Positions 17,697-26,546 of a DNA stretch of 42,833 nucleotides are shown here, piece by piece (within the stretch, counting starts at the first letter, position 1; every line of letters begins with the position of its first letter). This DNA is from Sediminibacterium salmoneum NBRC 103935 (lineage in GTDB: Bacteria > Bacteroidota > Bacteroidia > Chitinophagales > Chitinophagaceae): assembly GCF_000511175.1 (NCBI RefSeq), contig NZ_KI866530.1, positions 460,277 through 503,109 on the forward strand, written 5' to 3'. The notes beneath the pieces were generated by a model that searched no databases, was not told where the DNA came from, and worked only from the letters and a program-made list of their open reading frames with translations. A program made the translations under genes and the position numbers.

Positions 17697-19268
17697 ATGA
17701 AAAACATACCACAAACTTTCAACAAAAAACTGGGCTTGCTGGCAGTAGGTCTTGGTTTTATTTCGATGCCTGTTCTGGCTCAGGAACAATTGAATCCAAC
17801 TGTTCAAGCCATCATTAAAGAAGCCAATGACAACTCTCAGTTAAAAAGACTGGGTCATGAATTGATGGACGGAATTGGACCCAGATTAGTGGGTTCGTCT
17901 AAAATGGTGCAGGCCAGTGACTGGGCTATTGCACAGTACAAGAACTGGGGTATAGAAGCAAAAAGAGAAAACTATGGTACCTGGAGAGGTTGGGATCGTG
18001 GCGTTACCCATATTGATATGGTAGCACCCTGGACCAAATCACTGGAAGGAACACAGCTGGCATTCAGCCCTTCTATGAAAAAGCCGGTAACTGCAGAAAC
18101 CATCATCCTGGCGGATGTAGCAGACTCCCTTGCTTTTCAGGCATGGTTGCCCAATGTAAAAGGAAAATATGTGTTGATTGCCATGCCGCAACCAACCGGA
18201 AGACCCGACTATAACTGGAATGAATTTGGTACCAAAGCATCCATTGATAAAATCCGCAAAGAGAGAGCGGAAGCTACCGATGCATGGAGAAAACGTATCA
18301 GCAAAACAGGATTAAATGCAGCCAAACTAGCACAGGCTTTGGAAAATGCAGGTGCAGTGGGTGTAATAGGAAGCTTGTGGAGCAATGGTTTTGGCGTAAA
18401 TAAAATTTTTGCAGCCAATACCAAAAAAGTACCCACTATTGATATTGCACTGGAAGATTATGCATTGTTATATCGTTTAACAGAATCAGGACAAGCGCCT
18501 AAGCTGAATGTGTTTGCACAATCCAAAGAGTTAGGTGTGGTTCCTACATTCAATACCCTTGCAGAAATTAAAGGCACTGAAAAGCCCAATGAATATGTAA
18601 TGATGTCTGCACACTTTGATTCATGGGATGGCGGAACAGGTGCTACCGATAACGGTACAGGTACTTTAGTGATGATGGAAGCCATGCGCATTTTGAAAGC
18701 GGTTTATCCCAATCCAAAGAGAACAATCCTTGTTGGTCATTGGGGATCAGAAGAGCAGGGCTTAAACGGTTCACGTGCTTTTGTGGAAGATCATCCGGAA
18801 GTAGTTAAAAATTTACAGGCTTTATTTAATCAGGACAATGGAACAGGTCGTGTGGTTAATTTAGGTGGTGCCGGATTTAAATATGCCAAAGACTTTATCA
18901 CACGCTGGTTAGCGGCCGCTCCTTCCTATATCAGAGATACCGTGAAGACCAGTTTCCCTGGTTCTCCTGCGGGTGGTGGATCCGACAATGCTTCTTTCAT
19001 TGCAGTGGGTGCCCCTGCATTTAATTTAGGTGCATTGGGCTGGTCTTATGGCAACTATACCTGGCATACCAATCGTGATACCTACGATAAAATTGTATTT
19101 GATGATGTAAAACACAATGCTATTCTAACAGCTATTTTGGTATACATGGCTTGTGAAGATCCTGAGCGTTTGCCAACGGATAAGGCTGAATTGCCTGCAG
19201 GTCCACGTGGTCCGCAAACATGGCCTGCACAATCAAAGGCCAAGCGTGCCGGTGGTTATGATAATTAA
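17697..19268 (+). CDS. Secreted M28 family metallopeptidase (carboxypeptidase Q-like)
   Basis: Probable zinc exopeptidase exported to the periplasm or outside. The ATG at 17697 begins a signal peptide (Lys-rich start, hydrophobic LGLLAVGLGFISMPVLA, cleavage after LAQ near residue 29); an upstream in-frame TTG at 17682 was rejected. After a protease-associated-like insert (about 120-285) the catalytic domain shows the co-catalytic ligands in order: SAHFDSW (His306), TDNGTGT (Asp318), GSEEQGLNGS near 350, NQDNGTG near 377, and TWHTNRDTYDK near 460. The order matches the M28 subfamily that includes plasma carboxypeptidase Q. 523 residues, intact. It precedes the NamZ-like gene by 20 bases, so the two may be cotranscribed in turnover of exported polymers. 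Confidence 0.88.
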   Translation: MKNIPQTFNKKLGLLAVGLGFISMPVLAQEQLNPTVQAIIKEANDNSQLKRLGHELMDGIGPRLVGSSKMVQASDWAIAQYKNWGIEAKRENYGTWRGWDRGVTHIDMVAPWTKSLEGTQLAFSPSMKKPVTAETIILADVADSLAFQAWLPNVKGKYVLIAMPQPTGRPDYNWNEFGTKASIDKIRKERAEATDAWRKRISKTGLNAAKLAQALENAGAVGVIGSLWSNGFGVNKIFAANTKKVPTIDIALEDYALLYRLTESGQAPKLNVFAQSKELGVVPTFNTLAEIKGTEKPNEYVMMSAHFDSWDGGTGATDNGTGTLVMMEAMRILKAVYPNPKRTILVGHWGSEEQGLNGSRAFVEDHPEVVKNLQALFNQDNGTGRVVNLGGAGFKYAKDFITRWLAAAPSYIRDTVKTSFPGSPAGGGSDNASFIAVGAPAFNLGALGWSYGNYTWHTNRDTYDKIVFDDVKHNAILTAILVYMACEDPERLPTDKAELPAGPRGPQTWPAQSKAKRAGGYDN

Positions 19269-19288
19269 TTTCAGACAATAGATATACA

Positions 19289-20557
19289 ATGAAAAAATAT
19301 TTTGGGATACTGGTTGGATTGGGGTTGCTGGGTTCTGCATTTGTTGCTGATAAGAATGGAGGCAATAAAGCAGCAGCTGGCAATTCCATGCGTGGCGGTC
19401 AATTGCGCGTAACTGCTCCAATGAAAAATCAGTCCATTAAAACAGGTGCTGATCAAACCGATAAATACCTCTCTTATTTAAAAGGGAAAAGAGTGGCATT
19501 GCTGGCGAATCCAACTACCATTGTAGGAGACAAGCATTTTGTAGACAGCATGTTAAAGCGTGGTGTAAACATTGTAAAAGTGTTTGGTCCTGAACATGGC
19601 TTCAGAGGAAATGCCAGTGCAGGAATTAAAGTTGCCGATGAAGTAGATCCGACAACAGGTGTTAAAGTGGTATCTCTTTATGGACCTAAGCGCAAACCTT
19701 CCAAAGAAGACATGGCAGATGTAGACCTGATGATTTTTGATATTCAGGATGTGGGTTGTCGTTTCTACACTTATATTAATGTGCTCAGCCATATCATGGA
19801 AGCCTGTGCCGAAAACGGGAAAGAGTTGTTGATTTTAGACAGACCCAATCCCAACGGATACCTGGTGGATGGCCCTATTCTGGATATGAAATTCAAATCG
19901 GGTATTGGGATGTTCCCCATTCCGATTGCGCATGGTATGACCATTGCAGAATTTGCCCAGATGATTAATGGCGAAGGTTGGTTGCCCAATAAGATGCAGG
20001 CCAAACTGAAAATCATTAAGGTGGCGAACTATGCACACGATATGGATTATGTATTGCCGGTAAAACCATCTCCCAATCTGAATACGCAACAAAGCATCAT
20101 ACTTTATCCTACAACCTGTTTGTTTGAAGGTACCGTGTTGAATCACGGAAGAGGAACACAATATCCTTTTACCATTTTTGGTAGTCCTTTGTACAAGGGT
20201 ATTTATGATTTTTCGTACACACCTACCTCTATCAAAGGGATGGCTGAGACGCCATTGCATATGGACAAGGTATGCTATGGAATTGATTTGCGTAAGGTAG
20301 ATCTTGCTGAATTAAAAAAGAAGAACAGGATCCAGATTCAGTGGATGATTGATTTGTACAATAAGTTTCCTGAAAAGGACAAATTCTTTGATCGTTCTCA
20401 GAGCAATCAAATTGGAGATATCAATAAACTGATAGGTAACGATGTATTCAGAAAGCAGGTAGCAGAGGGTAAATCTGTGGAAGAAATTTATGCCAGCTGG
20501 GAACCCGGGTTGTCTGAATACAAATCCATGCGTAAAAAATATTTGCTATACCCTTAG
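19289..20557 (+). CDS. namZ: DUF1343 / NamZ-type exo-beta-N-acetylmuramidase
   Basis: The DUF1343 family includes NamZ enzymes that remove MurNAc from the non-reducing end of peptidoglycan fragments. This 422-residue protein has an N-terminal hydrophobic stretch (YFGILVGLGLLGSAFVA) that would export or anchor it. The family fold follows with GKRVALLANPTT near residue 67, VFGPEHGFRGNASAG near 97, DLMIFDIQDVGCRFYTYI near 147, LLILDRPNPNGYLVDGP near 180, and YPTTCLFEGTVLNHGRGTQYPF near 272. Activity on this substrate is inferred from the family. It fits well with murQ and a BadF-type sugar kinase 7 kb away. Its stop codon interlocks with that of the convergent ChaN-like gene (TTAG, 20554-20557). 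Confidence 0.82.
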   Translation: MKKYFGILVGLGLLGSAFVADKNGGNKAAAGNSMRGGQLRVTAPMKNQSIKTGADQTDKYLSYLKGKRVALLANPTTIVGDKHFVDSMLKRGVNIVKVFGPEHGFRGNASAGIKVADEVDPTTGVKVVSLYGPKRKPSKEDMADVDLMIFDIQDVGCRFYTYINVLSHIMEACAENGKELLILDRPNPNGYLVDGPILDMKFKSGIGMFPIPIAHGMTIAEFAQMINGEGWLPNKMQAKLKIIKVANYAHDMDYVLPVKPSPNLNTQQSIILYPTTCLFEGTVLNHGRGTQYPFTIFGSPLYKGIYDFSYTPTSIKGMAETPLHMDKVCYGIDLRKVDLAELKKKNRIQIQWMIDLYNKFPEKDKFFDRSQSNQIGDINKLIGNDVFRKQVAEGKSVEEIYASWEPGLSEYKSMRKKYLLYP

Positions 20558-21419
20558 TAGGTATTGGTCATATCTGTATCTACACAAATAATAAAGTCTG
20601 CTTTGCCTTTGTTCTCGGCAAGCAGACTTTTTATATTGGCCTGACTTACCGTAGAAATAGTGCCAATTTTTATATTCGGTTTTTGTTGTTTCAGGTACCA
20701 GTTAATGCCATCAAAATTGTCTGAATGATAGGCTCCGTTATAATGTAAAAACAAGGAACCGGGTGTGTGATTTTGTAATATGAAATGCGCCATGGTTGCG
20801 TCTTTGCTGGCTTGCGCTTTGGGCATATTTTCGGTTGCGTGAACGCCCATCATTTTCATCATATTTACATAGCCGGGTAAATTGGCATCATATGCCATTG
20901 GTAAAGGTGCTATCCATTTTTTTCTTCTGCAGGAATGCTGTCCAGTTTGGTGAAACCTCCTTTGTTTACCATTGCCGCATATTTCCTTGGGATATTAGTG
21001 GCAATGAAGGGAATGGCATTCGCCTTTGCATAATTCACCAATGGAGCATAGTCTGTGGGATAATTTTTCCAAAGTCTGGCGTTGGAGTCCAGTCCTTTTG
21101 CAGAGAGTTTGCCTGCCAGGTATTGATTCAAAGGTTCCTGGTTGTCGGCTTCGAACATTTCAGCACCCAGCACCATTTGCCTTTCTGCATGCAGGTCTTT
21201 GGTAACAGCCAGTTGCAACCAATGTGCAATGGCATTGTTGTGGTACTCTCCGAACAAAACAATATCCTGTTCCTTTAATTTGCGGATCATTTTTGCATAG
21301 GAAACTTTTTTCCCATTCGCATCAAATAAGGTGTAGGGGCTTTTATGTTGTGCCAAAAGCGGCGAGGCTGTACCAAAACTTGCTGCAAAAAAGAGAATGG
21401 TAAAAAGGAACTTTTTCAT
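20554..21419 (-). pseudogene. ChaN-like (DUF399) haem-binding family protein, frameshifted
   Basis: Two adjacent frames together make one ChaN-like protein: 21419-20910 (169 residues, signal peptide FLFTILFFAASFGTASPLLA, then IVLFGEYHNNAIAHW and AEMFEADNQ) and the in-phase continuation to 20554 (about 118 residues, with FLHYNGAYHSDNFDGINWYL and FIICVDTDMTN). They are split at a run of seven A's on the minus strand (20917-20923). One more A would read through as EEKKWIAPLPMAYD and give about 288 residues. ChaN proteins are iron-regulated and bind haem, and here there is no lipobox cysteine, so it would be periplasmic rather than a lipoprotein. The break may be a sequencing error, true decay, or recoding: the run contains an in-frame A-AAA-AAT heptamer that suits -1 slippage. 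Confidence 0.8.
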
Positions 21420-21452
21420 GATTCGTATTTGTTCCTTAAATGTAAGGATATT

Positions 21453-22313
21453 CTAATCAAACAGACTGCCCTGTGTTGCTTTTGGTGTGGCGGTCTTCGT
21501 TTTTAAATGTTCAAGTGAGTGTCTTGTTTCGGGGCTGATTGTGATAACGGGGCTTGGACCATATCTGGAAGCAATTAATACTTCCGTTTCGTTTGCATGG
21601 GGAAGGAAGGATTGCAAAGCCAGGTCGGGGTGGTTATTTTCTTTTGACAAGTGGGAAAGCAATAAATGGCTCATGTTTCTGGGCCTGTAATTTCTGAATA
21701 GCTCCAATGCCTGTCTGTTCGATATATGTCCCTGACCGTTGGTAATCCTGTCTTTCAGCGGCTGAGAATAACGACCATTGCGCAGCATCACTTCATCATA
21801 ATTCGATTCCAGAAAAGCAGCATGACATTGCTGAAAATAATGGGAGACCCGGTCGCAGGCAATTCCAATATCGGTGATTACGCCAATATGAATGCCCTGA
21901 TAACTTACTACAAAACTATGCGGGTCTGCAGCATCGTGTTCCTTGCGAAAGGGGGTAACCATAATTTGGTTGTCGGCCGAATTTTGCCGGCCCACATAAA
22001 TGGGTTGGTTCTCTGTGAAACTGTTAGATAAATGTCTGATGAGTTTAGGGCCACCCTTTGCGGTTTCAGGTGTAATGTAAATGGGGATTTTGTATTTATT
22101 CGCTACAGTTGAAAGGCCTCTGATATGGTCGGTATGCTCGTGTGAAATAAATATGGCCCTTACTTTCTGAAGTGATAAGCCCATTTGTTTCATTCTGATT
22201 TCTGTTTCTCTAAGCGAAAGCCCAATATCAATCAGTACCGCATCATCTTCATTGCCAATATAGTAACAATTGCCATTAGAGCCGGAATTCAGTGAAGCGA
22301 TTTGTAGGTTCAT
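21453..22313 (-). CDS. MBL-fold metallo-hydrolase, YycJ/WalJ-like
   Basis: A metallo-beta-lactamase-fold hydrolase of 286 residues, probably a nuclease or phosphodiesterase by family. The start was placed at the ATG at 22313 (MNLQIASLNSGSNGNC), since the nine-base upstream extension depends on a TTG. The N-terminal SLNSGSNGNCYYIG is typical of the YycJ/WalJ group. Metal ligands are visible in FISHEHTDHIRG near residue 60 (HxHxDH), a histidine in EKEHDAADPHSF-type sequence (RKEHDAADPHSF near 120), GVITDIG near 135, and LSHLSKENNHPDLA near 220. Members have been linked to cell-wall signalling and to DNA processing, but the substrate is not fixed. Upstream of the ChaN-like gene by 33 bases. Confidence 0.85.
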   Translation of the reverse strand: MNLQIASLNSGSNGNCYYIGNEDDAVLIDIGLSLRETEIRMKQMGLSLQKVRAIFISHEHTDHIRGLSTVANKYKIPIYITPETAKGGPKLIRHLSNSFTENQPIYVGRQNSADNQIMVTPFRKEHDAADPHSFVVSYQGIHIGVITDIGIACDRVSHYFQQCHAAFLESNYDEVMLRNGRYSQPLKDRITNGQGHISNRQALELFRNYRPRNMSHLLLSHLSKENNHPDLALQSFLPHANETEVLIASRYGPSPVITISPETRHSLEHLKTKTATPKATQGSLFD

Positions 22314-22395
22314 GAAACGCAAATAAATGCCAAAATTAGAATACTACCATCTTACTGGCATGTATTTTGTTTTTATCTACCTAAAACTCAGGAAT

Positions 22396-23417
22396 ATGAA
22401 AAAGACAGCCAGCTGGATGCTCTTACTCTTTGCCACTGTTTTACAGGTACAGGCACAGTCACAGACTCCTAAGTCGCTGGGATTCCCGGGCGACAATTTT
22501 AATTTGTATGCAGCCTTAAAAGTATTTCAGGAATCCAAAACACTGGAGGCATTTGAAAGAGCCATTAATGATCCGGAGAAAAAATAAATAACCTTGATTT
22601 AAATGGAGACGATCAGATTGATTATATAAGGGTAGAAGATAAGGTGAAAGATAATGTGCACAGCATAACTCTTAAAGTGGGATTGGATAAGTCCGAAGAT
22701 CAGGACATTGCCGTTTTTGTTGTTACACGTGAGTCTGAAAAAAAAGTATACGTTCAGGTAGTGGGCGACGAAGACCTGTATGGGAAAAACTATATCATTG
22801 AACCCAACTATGAAGGAAATGAAAGACCGAATCCGGGCTTTCAGTCTGAGTTTGCAGAGGAATATATTCCTGCTGCAAAAAACAATATTACCTATGTTGA
22901 GGTAGCCAACTGGCCTATTGTGCAGTATATATATGTGCCTGCATATAATCCATGGGTATCTAACTGGGGCTGGAACCGTTATCCGCAATGGTGGAGACCC
23001 TGGAGGCCTTATTCCTGGCATTGGTATGCCGGTTTTCATTACAACTATTTCAATATTTATTTTGGGTATTACCGCAGAACCAATGTGTATCGCAATCCTG
23101 GATGGTATAAATGGCATTACGGAAATAATGGCTGGAGATCCAGGTCGCCCATTTATGTGAACCGATATCAGCAGGGATATTTCAGAACCACTTATTCCCG
23201 TCCACAAAGTTTCAGTGTAGGTTATCGGGTTTCAAGAGAAAGGGTTCCTGTAAATATGCGTCCTGCAGTTTATCCAACCCGCCCCATGCCTTCAAACAGG
23301 GAAATGCGTCAGGAGCCCCACGGCAGGGGTAGCAGGGAATTCAATAATAATGGAAGAGGCAGAGGAAATGGAAATGGTCGTGGCAAGGATAACCGGGCGT
23401 CCAGACATTATAATTAA
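22396..23417 (+). pseudogene. Secreted Trp/Tyr/Arg-rich protein, frameshifted
   Basis: The ATG at 22396 opens a signal peptide (MKKTASWMLLLFATVLQVQA, cleaved after QAQ) and 41 further residues ending in NDPEKK and a TAA. One extra A in the six-A run at 22579-22584 would continue without interruption through INNLDLNGDDQIDYIRVEDK into the frame that ends at 23417, giving about 340 residues. The spanning segment resembles a calcium-loop-like DLNGDDQIDYI. Residues about 140-260 are extremely rich in Trp, Tyr, Arg and Asn (WNRYPQWWRPWRPYSWHWYA), and the tail is Gly/Arg/Asn-rich (NNGRGRGNGNGRGKDN). Similar secreted proteins with a conserved N-terminal half are familiar in Bacteroidota, but no function is known. 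The break resembles the other homopolymer breaks in this window. Confidence 0.7.
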
Positions 23418-23425
23418 CTTGCAGT

Positions 23426-23644
23426 ATGTCTGAAAACTTTGTTTCCAAAGATCCACTCCATGGCAAAACACTGGAGTGGATCTTAACTTATTTAGTGCAA
23501 CATTTTGGCTGGGAAGATCTGGCCAGAATCATCAATATCAATTGCTTTAAAAACAACCCGAGTATTAAATCCTCGCTAACCTTTTTGCGTAAAACTCCCT
23601 GGGCCCGAAAAAAAGTTGAAGACCTTTATATCAGTACGCTTTAA
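23426..23644 (+). CDS. DUF2132 (VF530) family protein
   Basis: 72 residues with the near-invariant family sequence [20 protein letters not shown] then [31 protein letters not shown]. The family is a small helical fold reported as DNA-binding, and no enzymatic role is known. It follows the Trp/Tyr/Arg-rich gene by 8 bases. Its TAA overlaps the stop of the convergent aminotransferase gene (TTAA at 23641-23644). The high conservation makes the identification firm although the role is open. Confidence 0.92.
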   Translation: MSENFVSKDPLHGKTLEWILTYLVQHFGWEDLARIININCFKNNPSIKSSLTFLRKTPWARKKVEDLYISTL

Positions 23645-24816
23645 TCTACCTGAATTAAATCGGTGGTTTTAATAATGTCTTTCACTGCAGCGTATAAAGT
23701 GTCCAGATGGGCCTGTGTATTAAATGCCTGAATGGAATATCGCAGGAAGACCTGGTCTCCATGAGGCATAACAGGTATTTCAATTTTATATTCATTAAAC
23801 AGCATATTTTTTAATGCAACAGGATCCTTTGTGCGAATAGGAATGCTGAATAATTGCAGAATAAAATCTTTGTTTACCGGTGCAAGCGCTTGGCTGTTTA
23901 CCAATTCACAAAAACGTTGTGCATTGTCATGAACCAATTGCCTGCATTCCTTAGCTACATTGTGCCAGTTGTATTGCTGCATGAATTCAATGGCTTTGGG
24001 TATGCAAAGAAAGGCCGAGAAATCTCTGGTTCCCTGTGTCTGATGATAGTCTAAGAAAGAAGAGTGGGAAGGCGTTGTGCTATTGAATCCCCAGCTGATT
24101 ACCAATGGATCCAGCATTCGCTGATAGGCTTTATTTACATACAGAAACGTACTGCCCTTTGGTGTCATCATCCATTTATGACAAGCTCCTGTGTACATAT
24201 CAGCACCCAATTCATTCAGGTTTATCGGTGCTTGTGCGGGACCATGTGCGCCATCTATAAAAGTAGGGATGCCCATTTCTTTTGCTTTGGCACAAATGGC
24301 TTCAATAGGGAATCGCAAACCGGTTGAACTGGTAATATGACTGATGAAAATCAGACGGGTTCTGTTGCTTACGCCCTTGAAAAATTCTTCAACGAATTGC
24401 TCTTTGGTTGTTAAAGGCAATGAAATGGGTTGTCTTTTATAATGGGCACCAGCCTGCGCACAATAGTATTCCCAGGTTCTGTCGCAGGCGCCATATTCCA
24501 GATGGGTAGTTAGTACTTCGTCTCCTGCTTTTAAAGGGAAGTTTTTGGCAACCAGGTTTACCGCATGAGATGGATTAATCAGATAAACGATATCGTCGGC
24601 AGAACAATTCAGGAAAGCGGCCAATGCTTCTCTTGACTGTTGCAGGTATTCCAATCCGGTTTTTACAATAAATAATACAGGCTCCTGTTCCAGCTCTAGC
24701 TGGTATTGTTGATAGCGCTCAAAAATGGGTCTGGGGCAAGCACCAAAGGATCCGAAGTTTAAAAAAGTAAGGTCTTTGCGAACCAGAAATTCATTGCGTA
24801 ATTGTTCTGTAATCAT
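23641..24816 (-). CDS. PLP-dependent aminotransferase class V family protein
   Basis: A 391-residue fold-type I PLP enzyme close to the isopenicillin-N-epimerase-like and cysteine-desulfurase-like branch. The expected features are present: [16 protein letters not shown] at the N-terminus (about 18-33), [15 protein letters not shown] near 105, Asp188 and His191 in FIDGAHG (cofactor nitrogen and stacking region), and the Schiff-base Lys214 in [12 protein letters not shown]. Family members include desulfurases, epimerases and lyases, so the substrate cannot be named. It overlaps the upstream YoaK-like gene by four bases (ATGA-type junction, 24813-24816), which indicates translational coupling. 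Confidence 0.85.
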   Translation of the reverse strand: MITEQLRNEFLVRKDLTFLNFGSFGACPRPIFERYQQYQLELEQEPVLFIVKTGLEYLQQSREALAAFLNCSADDIVYLINPSHAVNLVAKNFPLKAGDEVLTTHLEYGACDRTWEYYCAQAGAHYKRQPISLPLTTKEQFVEEFFKGVSNRTRLIFISHITSSTGLRFPIEAICAKAKEMGIPTFIDGAHGPAQAPINLNELGADMYTGACHKWMMTPKGSTFLYVNKAYQRMLDPLVISWGFNSTTPSHSSFLDYHQTQGTRDFSAFLCIPKAIEFMQQYNWHNVAKECRQLVHDNAQRFCELVNSQALAPVNKDFILQLFSIPIRTKDPVALKNMLFNEYKIEIPVMPHGDQVFLRYSIQAFNTQAHLDTLYAAVKDIIKTTDLIQVD

Positions 24817-25511
24817 GAAAGCATTTTTTTAATTCTATTCCAAACTAAGCCAATTAATAAAATAATGGCAGCCAGTAATAAAGTTAATCCCTGTAAGCGA
24901 CTGTAAACAAGTCCTGCAATTACACCTCCTGCAAAGAAAAAAAGAATGATGGTAAAGCGTAATTTAATGGAATTGCTCAGTTTCTTTTTTTGTTCAATAC
25001 TATGATAAAAAAACCATTGGGAAAGCTCAATTCCAAGGTCGGTAAATAACCCGGTTAAATGGGTTGTACGTATGTTGGCAGCGGATATTTTGGTAACCAT
25101 TGCATTTTGTAATCCCATTGAAAAAAGCAGTAGAAACGCAATGGCATCGGAGTTTTTCTGCATCAGTTCTGGCATCCATAAACCCGTAACAGATAGCAAG
25201 AGAATTTCAACAAGCACGGGAACAGAAAAAGCATATTTTCTGGCAGTTCTAATTAACCATTCAATCAAAAGATTAGAACAGAATGCGCCCAGCAAAAAGA
25301 ATAAAATGTAATAGAGATATATGATGCCTTCCCAGAATTCAAAGCGATCAAAAGCTTCTATAAAGAAGGCGAAATGGCCGGTAACATTGGTGGTTAGTTT
25401 CTGAATGGCCAGAAATCCTACCACGTTTACCATGCCCGCAACAGTGGAAAGGATAGACGCTACTGCAAGGTTGGTGAATAAACTTTCCTTGCCAATAGGG
25501 TGTCTGAACAT
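24813..25511 (-). CDS. YoaK family (DUF1275) membrane protein
   Basis: 232 residues with about six hydrophobic segments, starting with LAVASILSTVAGMVNVVGFLA and including the family blocks TNVTGHFAFFIEAF near residue 40, AFLLLFSMGLQNAMVTK near 125 and RTTHLTGLFTDLGIELSQW near 148. The TGxxT/LTGLFTDLG pattern is diagnostic for DUF1275, an inner-membrane family with no settled function. It is the first gene of a two-gene minus-strand unit with the aminotransferase, and is divergent from the ABC ATPase with 48 bases between starts. Confidence 0.86.
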   Translation of the reverse strand: MFRHPIGKESLFTNLAVASILSTVAGMVNVVGFLAIQKLTTNVTGHFAFFIEAFDRFEFWEGIIYLYYILFFLLGAFCSNLLIEWLIRTARKYAFSVPVLVEILLLSVTGLWMPELMQKNSDAIAFLLLFSMGLQNAMVTKISAANIRTTHLTGLFTDLGIELSQWFFYHSIEQKKKLSNSIKLRFTIILFFFAGGVIAGLVYSRLQGLTLLLAAIILLIGLVWNRIKKMLS

Positions 25512-25559
25512 TTACGAATTTGTATTAGACCATGAAGGTACAATTTTGTAATTTGTGTT

Positions 25560-26546
25560 ATGGTTTTTCTAGACTTACAGGAACTATTTAAACAGGAGGG
25601 CGAGAATACGATATTGTATCCTCTGCATTTTACCATGCAGGAAGGAGAGCGGGTGGCCATTGCCGGAGAAACGGGGTCTGGAAAATCCACACTACTGAAG
25701 CTGATTGCAGGACTGGCGCAGCCAACAGGCGGTAATGTATATTTTGAAGGGATGCGGGTATTGGGACCTGATGAACAGTTGCTGCCCGGGCATCCTAAGA
25801 TTGCCTATTTGTCTCAGCATTATGAGCTGCGCAATAATTATAAAGTGCATGAGCTGTTATCAATGACCAATCAGCTGGACTATCGTTCTGCGCAGCAAAT
25901 ATTCGAAGTTTGTAGAATTGCCCATCTGATGATGCGTCGTTCCGATGAATTATCCGGGGGAGAGAAACAGCGGATTGCCCTTGCCAAGCAATTGACTTCG
26001 TATCCGAAACTTTTATTGCTGGATGAGCCGTTTTCCAATTTAGACAGGGTTCACAAAGCTTTGATTCGATCCGTAATTGAAGATATAAGTGACAAACTAA
26101 AAGTTACCTGTGTGCTGGTTTCTCATGATGCCACCGATTTGTTGTCCTGGGCCGATCGCATATTAATTATGCAGGACGGACAGTTGGTTCAACAGGGAAC
26201 CCCCAGACAATTGTATCATCATCCGGTGAATGAATATGTAGCTGCCTTAATGGGAGAATACAATCTGATTAATACCAAGACCCACGAAGTATTTGTACAA
26301 ATGTTAGGAGAGGGCGTCAGAGGCAAAAGAGCATTGATAAGACCTGAGCAGCTGGCTATCAGTGTAACAAAGCCTTCTCATCCACATTGGGTAGAAGGAG
26401 TGGTACAGAAAGTACTATTCTTTGGCGCCTACTATGCCATTGAAGTACTGGTAGATGGATTTATCTTAAAAGTAAATACCCTATCTTTTTTATTCAATCC
26501 CGGAGATATTGTATTTGTTTTTGTGGCCAGCAACAGTGCGGCTTAA
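25560..26546 (+). CDS. ABC transporter ATP-binding protein (FbpC/PotA-like), orphan
   Basis: A 328-residue ABC ATPase with Walker A GETGSGKST near residue 37, Q-loop LSQHYEL near 80, signature LSGGEKQRIALAKQL near 130, Walker B LLLLDEP near 150, and the switch histidine VSHDATDLL near 188. The C-terminal 90 residues form a TOBE-like beta domain (RALIRPEQLAI then VEGVVQKVLFFGAYYAIEVL), as in importers of iron, sulfate, molybdate or polyamines. No permease or binding-protein gene is beside it, so the partners are unknown and the transported substrate cannot be assigned. Its stop interlocks with that of the convergent dienelactone hydrolase (TTAA, 26543-26546). Confidence 0.88.
   Translation: MVFLDLQELFKQEGENTILYPLHFTMQEGERVAIAGETGSGKSTLLKLIAGLAQPTGGNVYFEGMRVLGPDEQLLPGHPKIAYLSQHYELRNNYKVHELLSMTNQLDYRSAQQIFEVCRIAHLMMRRSDELSGGEKQRIALAKQLTSYPKLLLLDEPFSNLDRVHKALIRSVIEDISDKLKVTCVLVSHDATDLLSWADRILIMQDGQLVQQGTPRQLYHHPVNEYVAALMGEYNLINTKTHEVFVQMLGEGVRGKRALIRPEQLAISVTKPSHPHWVEGVVQKVLFFGAYYAIEVLVDGFILKVNTLSFLFNPGDIVFVFVASNSAA

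Noticed and set aside
22599..23207. 202-residue minus-strand frame opposite the Trp/Tyr/Arg-rich gene
   Set aside because: Its Ile/Arg/Pro-rich composition mirrors the aromatic repeats on the plus strand; the plus frame has the signal peptide and coherent conserved segment.
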